Notes under the pieces: generated by a model
What the model saw: only the letters and a program-made list of their open reading frames with translations
The model's database searches: none
What the model was told of the DNA's origin: nothing
Assembly (NCBI GenBank): GCA_029531795.1
Contig: JAPEIS010000011.1
Coordinates: forward strand, 1,984,001-2,048,000
Direction of reading: 5' to 3'
DNA: 64,000 nucleotides
DNA from: Sclerotinia nivalis
Lineage: Eukaryota; Ascomycota; Leotiomycetes; Helotiales; Sclerotiniaceae
Shown here: positions 45,379-58,022 of the stretch, piece by piece
Position numbering within the stretch: the stretch's first letter is position 1
Layout of the letters: each line of letters begins with the position of its first letter
Made by a program: the position numbers and the translations under genes

Positions 45379-47989
45379 TCAATCCTCACCCTCTTTCACA
45401 TGCCTATCTCCCCCCACTTCCGCATCAACATCAACCACCTCTCCCGAACTAGTCATCTCCGACTCCGAAACATCCAACTCCCACAACGAAATAACATCCT
45501 CTTCCTTATCAAACAGCACATCCTTATCCACATCCACATCCTTACCCTTATCCTTCTCCTTCTCAATCCCTTCAACACTACCCTTCAAATTCGGCAACTC
45601 CCCTTTTATCCCCGGCTTTAAATCCCCACCATCAAGTCCAAAAGCTCCAGAACGACGAGTCTTAATATAGAAAGCAAACGTACTCCCCATCGCCTGCGAA
45701 TCCACATAACCAATCCCAATAGCCCCACCCTGCAACTCCGCCAACTCGCGACATATAAGTAATCCCAAGCTCGAATCTCCACATTGCGTATGTGTGCTCA
45801 GGAACGTTTCCGAAAGTTTTTTAAAGAGAACCCTTCTTTCTTTTTCGCTTAATCCTTTGCCGGTATCGGTGATGGAGCAGTGAAGATATACTATTTCGCC
45901 TTTTCCGGATGCATCTGTTAATGTTGGATCATTTCGTGCGGTGCGGAGGGGTATGTATTGGATATCTCTTCCGATTTCTTTGTGGTAAGGGGATCCTGTT
46001 GTTGCTCCGAGACATATGACTACGTTTCGCGTTTCTGATGATTCTGTGTATTTATTGGCGTTGGTGAGTAAATTGAGGAGGAGTTGTAAGAATCGGGAGG
46101 GATCGAAACAGAGCCAGTTTGCATCCAAGGTTTCCATAGAAGGATCGATCTTGAGTTGAACACTGATGTCTAATTTGGATGTTTCGCCTGAGAGCATAGT
46201 CATAGCTGTATCGACCATACGAATTGGTTCTGCTCTCATGGGGGAAATGGAAAATAAATTGATGTCTGGTTTTGTCATCTTACGTGCATCGTCGATAATT
46301 CTTTTCTGATGTTCACCGCAACCTAAAATTATCTTCGCAACTTCAATATTGCGTAGTATACTCGTTTTGATCTCTCCGTAACTTTTCGAATTGTCATCAT
46401 GGAGGACGTTGTCATGAGTGGCTGAAAGAGCTTTATTAATCTCATCAAGGCTGGAGATCATGGTATCAGCACACTGTGAAATTGGAGAGTCAGTATTGTC
46501 TATAGAAGAAAAATTCCGGAGAAAAAATAAGAAGAAGAGAGGAAATTAAGATTGTATCGAGAAGTAAAAGAAGTTTATGAAAGAGAGATAAAAGTAGGGG
46601 TTGAAATCAGGAAACATCAGGCAGTAAGAACAAAACATCTAATGAACTGATTAAGCTTACTTGAACGACTGCTGATAGAGGATTCATCAATTCATGACTC
46701 GTCATTTTCATGAACTCTTCCCTCTGCCGCGTCTCAGTTAATGCTTCCTTTGCTCTCCGTTCCTGCATTCGAGCAGCCCATTTCAAATGTGTGATATCAG
46801 TAAGACACCCAACAACATGCTCCACATCCCCATTCTTATTAAATAGTGGGACAGCATTACATTCTGCCCAGGTGTAGTAAACTTCATTCTTTCCAAACAG
46901 TGCAGGGTCCGGGACTGTAGGCTTCCAAAGCGTTTTGAGTCTTCCTTGATTACGAATGGGCCGTTTGTTGACTGTGATCTCGTGCCACTGTTCTGCGATA
47001 AATTCCCTGTCTTCATCAACCAAACAGTCGAGCCATTTCAATTTGGCATGTTCTTCTACTGTTCCACCCGTGATTCTTGTCCTTAATGCAATTATTCTAT
47101 CAGTTCAAATTCTCTGAATTCAAATGGTTGAGCTCTTCCAGAATTCTGATGGATATGTGAATGGAGAGAAGTAACGTACCAGGCCTCATTAGCAAACAAA
47201 AAATTTCCATCCTTTGCATCCATTATGAACATAGCTATAGGTGATAATTGGGTAAAACTAGAGATTAGATTTGTCATATCTAAGAGTTGTTCCGAGATGG
47301 ACTCTAACGCCGTAGAAGACCAATCTTTGCTGCAAAAGAAGCTGGCGAAGGGTGTCTCAAAAGAAAAAGGAGAAGGTGTAAAGTATGCGTAGGCGGCCCT
47401 CGCAGGACTGAATGAACCGGGTGCCTTTTGGATGGGAAAGTGATCCTGATTAAAAGGGAATGGAATTTCATAACCGTTTCCGCACAGATCGAAACTTCTG
47501 CCTTGTGCCGGCTTCGAACGAAGGGACTTGGAATGAATGATATGGGTATCCTCTTGTGTGGATTTCGCAAATGCCATTTCATGTCCAGAAACTACGCACC
47601 ATCGATCTCCCAACAAAACCTTGGGACCACCTTTGTTGCCGGAACCAATATTGATTGACTGCAATCTTGGGTTGAGTATGTATCCATTTGATAAATGCCT
47701 CCCCACCCTGACATGAGTTTCCTGAAAGCCATGAAGCAACGTCTCTAAAACCAGCATAAGTCTTGAAGGCATCGTTCGTGAAGACTACGAGAAGTTCAAA
47801 ATTTTCTTCTTCCATCATAAGATCAACAATGAAGGAGGGTCTGCAGTCTTGCCGCAACAATTCAACCGCTCCAAGTTCTGCAAGAACCATCTCCGTTCCC
47901 GTTGATCCGTCATTGGTGTTATGCTTCATATTCTTTTTCGTGCATTTCACGCCCGGAGATCCTTTCGGTCCGTATTGAGTTGCCATCAT
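45379..47989 (-). CDS. PAS-domain sensor histidine kinase without receiver domain
   Basis: Starts at ATG 47989. A first segment (to about 47681) carries a PAS-like region, FTNDAFKTYAGF. A second PAS follows (QLSPIAMFIMDAKDGNFLFANEAW..ITGG..VEEH). The intron 47082-47179 then leads to the exon 47081-46661. That exon has VVGCLTDITHLKWA and the H-box SHELMNPLSAVVQ with the phosphoacceptor His. The intron 46474-46660 leads to the last exon, 46473-45379, with the ATPase N-box NLLTNANKYT, G1 box DTGKGL and a weak G2 (SSLGLL). The acidic tail ends without the receiver domain normal for fungal hybrid kinases, so phosphate transfer would need another protein. Within 47605-47681 the frame changes by one base; see findings. 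Intron 47082-47179 ends in AAG. Confidence 0.78.
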
Positions 47990-50611
47990 TTTTCCTCCGC
48001 GCAATGATATTCGTCTACCTTCTCCTTGTCATAGCATTTGCAATTATACAGGTTTTTGGAGCTGTCTTCTCCCTCGAAGATCGAGTTCACGCTGAAGATA
48101 ATTTGCGAACAGATTGAGGTATCGGGAAGAAGTTTAATAGTTAATTCGATGAAAATTAGTTTTCAAGTGTTGAGTACGGTTCGATTAAGGTTGATATATA
48201 TCCGAAATGATTGGTTTGATGATTTGACACCTTTATAAATACTCGTATAGAGATATGATTGATGGTGAAGCTCAAGATTTAAAGGACCCTTTTTTTGAAT
48301 TGTAAACATCAAATCGGGCCAAAGACTCTAGACTTCAGTAGCATCCTTCTTTTGGAGTTAGAGAGCACTTTGAGGCATTTAAACTTTCACGTAATGTAAT
48401 GTAATGGTCGGAACGATTTCAAGTAACTCAAAGCGGCGCATTGATCATTGAATGGCAAAACTCCTCGGGGGCGACAAAGTCTTTAGATGGAGAAGCTGGG
48501 TAAACGTCTTCTAGGATAGAGTCTGAGAGTCCGAGATTCTGAGAGCCTGAGAGTATGACGATGCGCCATGATTCTCCAAGGATAGTAAGCTAAAATGATC
48601 TACCATTGGTGTATTCGAGTAGGAATTATTATTTGAAGATCAATCTTGGTAACAGGGTCTTTCGTGTTAGGATTTGTACAGTATCGACAAGCCAAAAAAG
48701 CTGGTGAGAAATCACTCGAGATCTCCCGATGAAAAGGACCATGAAAGGAATAATCCAAATGATTGAATCTTTACAGGAGGAAGCTGTAAATGCATAATGA
48801 CCAAATGACTGAAATGAATCAAGATATCCCATGAAGTTGCCTTTAGTAATACTGGATCCTCTTCAGCGTCTGTAGGGCGGGATTATTCCTCAGGATTAGT
48901 TTTCACTTTCCCTATTCAACTCAAAAGATTGAGTTTATCTCAATCATTTAAATCATGTACTTAGCTAGGCCTATAAGCCAGCTTACCTTCATTATGTTAT
49001 CTGTTAGGGGTTCGTAAGAGCCTCTAGCTGTCTTAGATACTCTTAGACTCAGTGTAGACGTTAATTTAATCAATCAATCAATACTGGATCCTAGCTCAAT
49101 ATATTCACGTGACCTTCGATATTTCTTCAACCGACATTATCAACACAACAACAATACGATAACAACACCTTTGTCTTTCCATGTCCAGAATCAACGCTTT
49201 TTTGATACCAAATATCTCTAAATCATCCCAAATGTTATTCAATTTTCCATACCCCTTCGACCCCTTCGGGTTCACAGCCGGTGAAAAGAGCAGATCTAGA
49301 CATTGAACAAATATTCTTCAAAGAAGTCTCAGAATGAATTCCGTGAAACCATGTCCCACTCATCTCCTCCATCTCTATTTCACTTAACATTTTTACTCCA
49401 GCTTTTAAACTATCTTATTGACACATTCAGAACAATGACTCATGGCGCGGGCCTGCGAGTACTCACAAGACGACCAGAAATGACCAACCTATCATGATTG
49501 TACAGTACAACAGTCATTGAAAAGCTTCAAGCAAGTACCATGTCAGGCCATGAATATGTGTGTATATTCGCGAAAATCTCAAAAAGTTACAAGGAAATTC
49601 GGATCTTATTTTGATATCGGCCTCGAAGGGTGACTTTGTCCCGAATCAATATTCCCCCGCATGCCTTTGATCATGGGAGGCGACCTCGTCGAAGTCAATG
49701 CGAAGCAAATAGGCCTAAATAGACCGTGTATTCCATTTCGGTCAAAGAATTAATGGTTAAGCTTGCGAGTGTGAGTGTTGGGGTACGCGACCATATTGAA
49801 AGGCCTCCAACTTAAAGCTTTTATGGGCTCCCGTTCAATATTCATCCGCGTTTGTGCGTGATCCGTGTCTGGAAATTTGATGCTCTAGAGGATTTAAACA
49901 CCCCGCTGTACAGACCTTTGAGCTATTTGATCGACAAATCAAATTCAAGTGGTATTGGAAGAATCTCGGTATTCAATTCAATGTTAAACTGAAGGTTGAT
50001 GTCAATTAATCTACTATAGAAATCTAGACTTCGCCAGTGTCCGATCTACCCTATGACCCCGTTTTGCCGTGTTTTGCCTTTCATCCGCGTCTACGGCGCC
50101 GAATCTTTTCCTAATAGTCTCCTATGGCTTGCTTTCCGCAGGGAAAAAGGTTTAATTGATATCCAGGCATAAATCTATGCTTTTCAATGTACTTCAGCCG
50201 CTTCCTACCGCGCTTGTGGTCTCATTTACGGTTATCATTGGCCAGTATCTTCCCTCCCGAGGTCAATTTACTTGTGAGTAAAGATTGTACACAGGTCTTT
50301 TTTGCTGCTATGCCTCAATTGGAATGAAAATTTCATAGCCCCCGTCATGAAAGCCTTGTTGAATGCTTTTTGTAAAACAAGTAAGGCTCAGCATGACTTG
50401 CATATAAGCCATCTTTCCGAAAATAATAGTACTACCATCACTCACACTCAAACTCAATCATCCCACTCTTCAGAACGATCCGATTGCACTTTTCAAAGCT
50501 TTGACTTTATCATCACAAACAATCCGCTTTACTGTTCAGTTGAACAGTATCTACAACGTTGGCGCGAAAATTGATGATTAGTTTCTTATATAGACGACGA
50601 AAATTGAAAAC
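47990..50611. other. Gene-poor 2.6-kb stretch
   Basis: Upstream of the histidine kinase. Only short ORFs without domains. No repeats with partners in the window, and no RNA gene recognised. Confidence 0.5.
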
Positions 50612-51193
50612 ATGAAGCCCATCGAGCCACCCACTTTTTCTTTTTCTTCTTCAAATTTTTCTGCATCCATCTCCGATCCATCATCTAATATCTCAACCCT
50701 TCCAGATCTTCAGACAAACACAACATGCAATAACAATAACGTCCCTCCCGTAACTCTTCCAAGCATCTCCACTCTCTTCCAACAATCTCTCCCACCGCTA
50801 CCAACAACAAGAACAAGAACCAACAATCCAATAACTCGTCTCCCAACAAGAAACCCAGATTCCAGCGCCGCGGTAGTATCAAACACCTCAACCACCACCC
50901 AAGGTCTGGTTACCACACAAAGAACCAAAATTATCAAAACTTTCGTTTCGCCCAAAGGATGTACGAAGATTATTCTAATGATTACAATTACTACAGTCCA
51001 AGAACCACTTTTTGACAAGGAAAAAAATTCATGGGTTATGCGACGAATGACAGAAATCAGAAAAGTTATGGTAAGGAAGAGATTGAGATCTGGTTCTCAT
51101 GGGAAGAAAGATGGTGTTATGAAACGTAATACCAGATCTACTAAGGGCAAAGGGAAGGGGGGGATGAAAAAAAGAGACTTCGATTCAATGTGA
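50612..51193 (+). CDS. Uncertain basic Ser/Thr/Pro-rich ORF (193 aa)
   Basis: Open frame starting MKPIEPPTFSFSSSNFSASISD. The first 110 residues are Ser/Thr/Pro/Asn-rich and likely disordered. The last 60 are strongly basic (RKVMVRKRLRSGSHGKKDGVMKRNTRSTKGKGKGG), as in a nuclear or nucleic-acid-binding tail. There is no domain I recognise. Over 50890-51110 a neighbouring frame reads NYQNFRFAQRMYEDYSNDYNYYSPRTT and, after a stop, KSYGKEEIEIWFSWEERW, which looks more protein-like than the basic frame. The true product may therefore switch frames by splicing or may be decayed. Treat the call as tentative. Confidence 0.4.
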   Translation: MKPIEPPTFSFSSSNFSASISDPSSNISTLPDLQTNTTCNNNNVPPVTLPSISTLFQQSLPPLPTTRTRTNNPITRLPTRNPDSSAAVVSNTSTTTQGLVTTQRTKIIKTFVSPKGCTKIILMITITTVQEPLFDKEKNSWVMRRMTEIRKVMVRKRLRSGSHGKKDGVMKRNTRSTKGKGKGGMKKRDFDSM

Positions 51194-52018
51194 ATATTAT
51201 TAATATTACATTTATCTTCGCGGTGCCGGTGAGCATGTCCAGGAGGAGATTGCACATACATAGTTTTGAGGCACTTGTGTATATGGGTTTTGAATTGCAT
51301 GGTGGGTTATAGCATGACATGGGATGAATTGGACTGGGCAGGATAGGGAAAATGAAAAATAATACCATGGTATAGTATAGCGGAATTAAAAAGGATGGTG
51401 TAGGGGCGTAATTGCATTTAATTTTAATTTTTGTTTACTTTATTTGATTTATAACTGCTGATATTTCTCGATAGTGAGTATAATCGTGTACGTCTGCGAT
51501 TTCTTGAATAAATTTTTTCGGTTCCTACATCTATCTTTAAGAGTCAAGGTTTGTTTACTGGAGTGTATCTAAAATTACAGGTCTCTCGTTCATTCAAGTT
51601 GAATCTCAGATAAATTTTAATTTTCCGAAATTAGAAGTTATTTTTAATACACATTCTCAATTATTGAAAACCTTGAAGAGGAGTTTTGTTAAAAATAGAA
51701 AAATCATGATTAGACCAAAATAAGTAGTTTAGACGTCACAAACATATCATAAACTATCCTCATACAATGCACATCCACAAACGCATTAGTATTACGATCG
51801 AACTATCGAACTATCTTTTTTTAAGCCTCCTAGGACTTGAGAATATTACTATAATTTCCCTTCAATCCAAAACAAAACAAAAAAAAATAGAATAAACTTC
51901 AAAAAGAATGTCCATATATCCATCCAGTCATATATCTTCCCCTCTCCCTTTCCCCTCATTCCCCTTCCTTCTTCTTCTTCTCCAACCCCCACCTCCCAAA
52001 AAAAGCCCTTGCCCCCAT
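51194..52018. other. AT-rich intergenic between convergent genes
   Basis: About 0.8 kb of 3' flanking DNA, AT-rich. Nothing recognised. Confidence 0.5.
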
Positions 52019-55000
52019 CTAAGCATACCCCGGCGTCTCCCCCACCCCCTCATCATCAACCCACTCAACCACAAGTTCCACCTCCTCACAATCTACTGGT
52101 AAATTTTGCGTCGCGTTAATATATGCACGAACTGGAGCTCCTTCTATGAATGCATCTCCCTGTATTTGTGATCCTGGTTGTTCATCTGCATCGCTGGAAG
52201 ATGTAGATATATATGTGGATGTGGATGTTGTTTGACTTTGACTCTGAGTGCAAAAACGCGCTTGGTTATCTATATTTCATTCGTAAATATACCATTCACA
52301 GCAACCAAAAAAAAAGAAAATAAGAAATAAAAAGTAAAAAGCATACCATTACCCAAAAACTCCCCATTGACCAATCTTAATAAACTCCCATATGGATACT
52401 CGCTCGTGGTATCCACGACTAAGGTTCCGTTTAAATCTTTAGTCGCCACCTCACTTAATTTATTCTCGGTGCTGAGAATCGTGTAGCCCGTCTCCCAGAC
52501 TTTGGAAAATTGATCACCGAAATATGTTGGTTCGTTGGGAATTTTATCCGAAGAATGAGTAGATTCAAGAGACACCTTTTTGGGAGAAGATTCACAGGCT
52601 AGTAAGCCGGAAGAAGTAATAGTGAAAATACAAGCAGAAGCTCGATTGTTAGTTGTAAGTCCACTTGAAGATATGTAAGGAGATGGAGGAGAGAGGTTGA
52701 AATAGACACGCATGATGTATGTTAGGAGTGTGTAGTGGGATGGGAGGAGGGTGAGACGGAAGGGAGGTGAGGAGGAGGAATCCGAGAATGTGGATGTGGA
52801 TGGGAGGGCGGGAGTGGAGGGGGATGTGAAGGTTGCTGAAGCTGAGGGTGAGGCTGGTAATGGTGGGGGACCATAGCCGTAGTAGCCTGGAGGAGGGGAA
52901 GCAGAATTTGAACTGGTGGTCGAGGATGGATTGGTTCCTGATGGAAAGCTTGACGGGTTATTTGGGTCGCCTGAGGTTGTTGGTGATGATGGATCACCGC
53001 CGGTTGTACTTGGCGAGGAAGAATTACCACCGCTTGTACTTGGTGAAGGAGGGTCACCACCAATCGTACTCGGACTCTCAGAATTCCCAGAAGTACTAGG
53101 ACTATTCAAAGAAGCGGGTCCCGTAGCAGATGAAGATACAGAAGTACTAGCACTCCCCGACGACTCAGGATTGCCTGGATCACCTCCACTCCCAGTCGGC
53201 GTAGGTGTACTAGAAGGATAATAACCACCAGAACCAAATCCATAACTTGGAGTACCGCCATTCCCATCCCCTGAAGGAGGTGTGCTCGAAGCACTAGATG
53301 GGTCTCCAGGGTATGTACTTGAAGCTGCTCCAGGGGGATCTGTACTTCCTGGTGGATCTGTAGGGATGGAAGAACTGTTTGAGGGAAATGAACCTGGAGT
53401 GGTTGATGTAGATCCCGAACTTCCAGATGGATCTATACTTGCGTTGGTTGAAGAAGCGGATCCAGGATCCGTGGGTGTTGAGCCGTCTGATGGGAAAGAA
53501 CCGCTATTTGTTGCAGAACTGGGACCAGTTGGTGTAGATGCAGAACCTCCAGACGGGTCTACGCTAGCATTAGTTGAAGAAGCTGATCCTGGATCAGTAG
53601 GTTTGCTAGATGCAGCCCCTGATGGATCTCTACCGCTTGAAGTGGGTGAACTAGGTGGATCCGTCGGGTTTGGTCCCGATGGATATGAATAATATGATGG
53701 ACCATTTCCTCTGTCGCCACTAGGATTCGTAGGGGAGCTTCCACTTGGATTTGTTGAAGAAGCCGAATTTCCTGGATCAGGAGGATCTGATGAACTTGGA
53801 CTTGAACCTGTAGATACAGTTGAAGGATCGGGAATAGGAGGTCCGCATGGATGTACTGTTGTAGATACCCCGGATGGGTTGCCTGTGAGACTTGTTTGTG
53901 TTTGTGCATTAGCTGTTGCTGAGCCAGTTATTGATGATGAACCGGAACTGGAGTTTGAACCGGCAGGAGCTGATAATGCAGTACAATTATCAATTTGTCC
54001 TCTTTGAACGTCTATGCCAAAGTTAGCCTTTTGATTTCGTAATTTGAATCAGAAAAAAAGGTCTTCTCCGCCAATCGAAAAAGTTTGGCAGAAAGCATCG
54101 TTAATCTCATTCTTCTGACCTGAGTTGAATATCGAAACCGCTCCCAAATTCATACTTCACGACCTATTCAAAAAATCACTCTCAACCCCCTCCACCAACA
54201 AAAAGAAAACCCACAACAAAAATAAAAAAAAAGACAAAAACACACTAACCAACAGCAATCCAATCCCTCTGATCCCCACAACTCCCCACCACACAATTAG
54301 CAGTCGCACTCTGAATAACCCCAGCATTCTTCTTTTCACATTGACATGTCAAATTTGTAAATGCACAATCCGTATATCTGATCGCGTTTTGAATGCATCC
54401 GAGTGCACAAGCTGGGATGATGAATGTGGCGTTGGGTGATGTATTTGGTGTTGAGGAGGGGGTGGATGATGGGGCTGCTGATGGTGGAAGTGCAGATGGA
54501 GCTGTGGATGGAGAACTGGAGTTTAGAGGGGAAGTTGTGGGGATAGATGATGGGGCTGCTGATGTGCTGGCAGAGGCGGAAGTAGAAGCTGCGGAAGGCG
54601 CTGCGGATGGTACTGTTGAAGAAGGCACTGCACTAGCACTAGCACTTCCAGCCGCAAGAACAGAAGAACATTCCGCAGTAGCATCATCCAGAACCTCTAC
54701 ATAACATTAAAATATCAGTATGAATCTTCAGCTATCCAGAAAAAAAAAACAATACTAACGCAGCGCCTCCTCAATCCCACAAGCACCAAGAACACAACTC
54801 GTAGCTTCTCCTTGAATTAAACTCGCATTATCAGGATCACACTGACAAGCTAAATCCGTAGGACCACAGGTTGTTTCCGAGGCAACTGCTGATACGATAC
54901 AGGAGATTGCACATGAGGGGATTGATGGTGCTGGAGCTATTGAGCTGGGTGTGTCGTCGCGGTTGAGTAATGGAGATGGAATTCTAGATGATGAGTGAGA

Positions 55001-55109
55001 GGATTAGCTTTTTTGTTTAAGTGGTGTGGAGAGGAGGTGATATATGAACTTACAATGCAGAGTTGACGCATACAAGGAAAGAAAGGAATGTAAAGAATGA
55101 CTGGACCAT
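52019..55109 (-). CDS. Secreted protein with two CFEM domains and long Ser/Pro/Gly stalk
   Basis: Five exons, 55109-55054, 54983-54760, 54696-54250, 54011-52347 and 52269-52019, keep one frame of 880 residues. A signal peptide (MVQSFFTFLSFLVCVNSA) precedes CFEM domain 1 (Cys43, 47, 58, 65, 67, 82, 87 and an eighth in 'DATAEC'). It contains Asp62 in CGPTDLACQC, the position that coordinates heme iron in characterised CFEM proteins. After a Ser/Ala/Pro linker comes CFEM domain 2 (CALGC..CAFTNLTCQC..CVVGSC..DNC), with Asn at that position. A stalk of some 300 residues rich in Ser, Pro, Gly, Thr and Asp follows, with imperfect repeats such as TDPGSASSTNAS. The C-terminal part (from about LTLLPSHYTLL) looks folded. 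No GPI-type hydrophobic tail is present. Likely cell-wall or extracellular; heme/iron capture or host interaction is inference. Confidence 0.87.
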
Positions 55110-55631
55110 CTTGGCTTTTGATAAGCGGGGGATAGTCAATGAAGAGAATGAAATGGAAAAGAAAGTTCCACTTGTAATTCCTCATCAACGGGCATTTAAC
55201 TCATATATACTCACTCATATTACACTTCTTACAGAAACACATATCAAAATACAAAGTACAAATGTGCAAGATGCCACTTGACGACGTATGATCTTCTTTA
55301 ACAGATTTATTGTAACCTCGTCCGATCTCTCCACGACGATGGTGTAACTATAACAAGAAATATGTCCAAAAATGAAATTAATCTCCGACTCCGTACATGG
55401 TTTCTGACCAGCAGATCTTCGATGCTCGATAAATTGTTGTCCAAAACTATCCTATTGGCTCCCAAACTATCTTGTGAATCCAAAGTATCACGTGGTGATC
55501 TCCGATACAAATGTTTCGAACACGACGTGTGACGGAACAATAGGACAAAATTCTATCACCCCGCACAGGTAGTGATATATGATATTGATGTCGGACTCAA
55601 ACCTCCACCTTCGTACCAACAGTAACAAACT
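55110..55631. other. Intergenic, no supported gene
   Basis: About 520 bp containing the CFEM gene promoter and the 3' UTR of the RBR ligase gene. The ORF on the minus strand at 55307-55540 lacks features. Confidence 0.5.
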
Positions 55632-58022
55632 CTAAAGTGCTCTACCTGTTTCAGACTCTTCTGTAGCCATTGCATACTGCTGATTCTCTAGAGTTCGTAC
55701 CATAGATTCTCTCTCTGTGATGACAGCCTCAAACCATTTGACCTCGGCGACTTTATGTCTTGCCCAGTCTCTCCATTCACTTCGTACTCTCCACGCGAAA
55801 TCAGCCATATCCGAAATTTGAGTCCTGGATAGTAATGATTTCTTTGATTCGAAATTTTCGGCGAGGTCTTGCAAAGCGGTTTTCCTGTCAAAGTCCCATT
55901 TCCTGAACATTGCAATACAGTTTGCTTGATGTGAAACTTTCGCAGCTTTGATATTGTATACAGCATCCGGTTTGTCTTTCCAGAATGCTTCAATCTTCTC
56001 TGAAGTTTCCTTCTCAACGCGAACTTCCTCTCGTTCACGCTCGTTGTATTCATTCAGGAAACGCATTTCTTGCTTTGATATTTCATTCTTGTATTCCGTC
56101 TCCAATTGGTTGATATCCCGTGAATGGAGAAACTGTAAATTGTTCAACTCCAGCTCTCGTTCTTGTAATATTCGGTACTCCTTTTGCGAGCGGGTTGCAA
56201 GACGTAATTTCTGAGAGGAGTGCAACACCTGTAGCTCCTCTCTTATTTGCCCGAACATGAGAGCTATTTCTGTAAGTCTTGTTTCCTCTCTGCGACGCCG
56301 AATATCTTCCTCTTCTTGGAATCGACGCTCGGCTTCCCTGCCTAGTTCCTCTGCTTGTCGTCGTTCAAAATCTTCAACCAATTGTACAGCAATTCGCTCG
56401 CGTTCTGCCTCTCTCCTGATTCGTTCTGCTTCTTGCCTAGTTGGTATTGTTGGTACCCGTGTCTGACGGGCAGCATGTCGAAGTCTTTGTTCTAAGTCAA
56501 ACACTATCTCAAAATGTTGCCTTTCTGTACACTGACAAGTCATCCATTTGGCAAGACAAACGTAACACCATTCAGCTTTACAACGGCATTTCATATGGCG
56601 ACAACCTGTGTTAAGTTCGACGAAAGCATTGCAATTATAGCATTTCTTCCACCCTCGCTCCTCTGCTAATCTGACTGTAGCTTGAAAATCTTTATCCTTG
56701 GGACATTCCGTATTTGCATGCCATGAACCTCTGCATGCAGTGCAAACTCTTGTTTTGCAGGATGGACAGGATGCGCATTTGAGACTTTTGTTAAACCAAT
56801 TGTTAGGAATCCATGTTTCACATCCTGGTTTGATGCAATAGATTCGATCTCCGACATGCACTTTTCTTTCCAAAGCTTTTGTTTGGAATTTTTGTGCTAG
56901 GCTTGCGTTGACATTTTTCATGATGACTGCATGTGATATATCTTTCAGACAGCACTTCACAGGCCACATCGCCTCTGTCTCCATGGCAGCACTGTCACAT
57001 TTTAGCTACTAATCGATGGAGATTTGCAGGGAAAACTTACATCACTAGTCTTTCGAAACATTCCTTGCAATATCCGTGGCATTTCACATTAACCATTTCA
57101 CCCTCTGGAAAATCATCCAAACAAGAAACACATTCTCTGTTTACTTCGTTAGCAAGACTCCCTTTTAAAATGTCAAGATCCATACCCAGTAGGCTCCTTC
57201 ATTTCAGATTTGCCTTTAATCCCCCTCTTTTTGAGCAACTTTTTAAACCTAGCAAATGGGGACAACTTGCTGTATCCCTGCTGCGGGTCGTTTGAGCTTG
57301 ATTCCGAATGATACCTTTCTGCAGCAGACATGTATCCTGAATCGATGGTCATATTTGTCTTCGTTGATCCTTGGCTGATCACGCGGGTTTGTTGATTTTG
57401 CTCATTACTCGAAGTATCTTCGTCTGTTGCGCTTGTCTGTACATTCTAGTAAATAACTAAAACTTGGTGGATAATATGCTGCACTACTTACTTGAGGCCT
57501 TGGTCTTGATGGTCCTGCTACAGCGGCATTGGGCGAACTGGATGCTTCTGGACTCTCTCTAAGCGCTGCTAATGCAGTCGTCCTTTTCTGAGTTGTCGCT
57601 GCTCTGCGCAGCTGGTCTTGCAAGGTATCAGCTCCAACTATGGAGGTGGTGAGAAGTGTGTCGAGTTCCGGAAGACCATATTTGGCAGAGCCCTCGATAC
57701 TTTCAATGTCAAACACGAGTTCCGCTGGCGGGTCATATGCCCACCAATGGACATCGTTCATTAAGGTTTCAGATGTGAAAGTCAGAGGGCCATCGGACTT
57801 GGGATCCAAGGCCATGTAGATGTAGCCATCTGACAGGGCAAAATAGTGAGTTCGATTTGAAGCAGGTAGTTCTTCAATACTAACCTGAGTTTCGTTGATA
57901 ATGATCTGCAATTTTGCTGGGGGTCGTGGCAGGACTGTCTTTTCGTTTTCCATACTTGCTGGAGGCTTAGTGGCCGTTTGATGTCGCGCAATCGCCTGGT
58001 CATCCCGATGACTAGAAACCAT
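55632..58022 (-). CDS. RBR-type (RING-IBR-RING) E3 ubiquitin ligase
   Basis: Four exons, 58022-57492, 57445-57186, 57136-57041 and 56991-55632, encode 748 residues. Introns are 46-49 nt. Residues 1-263 are a fungal-specific N-terminus with a Ser-rich part and a basic KKLLKKRGIKGK patch. RING1 begins at Cys266 (CVSCLDDF..CHGYCKECF). IBR lies at about 348-392 (CIKPGCETW..CASCPSC..CTACRGSWH..C). RING2 runs from Cys413 (KCYNC..NTGCRHMKCRCKAEWCYVC) with the putative thioester cysteine at Cys426. A long charged coiled coil follows (about 470-690; EAERIRREAERERI, EEEDIRRRREE). RBR enzymes carry ubiquitin on RING2 before transfer. The 49-nt intron 57137-57185 (branch TTGCTAAC) is needed: reading through would hit a stop. 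Confidence 0.9.

Noticed and set aside
52916..53692. Long plus-strand Gly/Asp/Glu/Val-rich ORFs
   Set aside because: Antisense shadows of the Ser/Pro/Gly stalk of the CFEM protein, which has signal peptide, CFEM cysteines and consistent introns on the minus strand.
57137..57185. Apparent frameshift before RING1 in the RBR ligase
   Set aside because: A 49-nt intron with GTATGG donor, TTGCTAAC branch and AACAG acceptor restores the frame.
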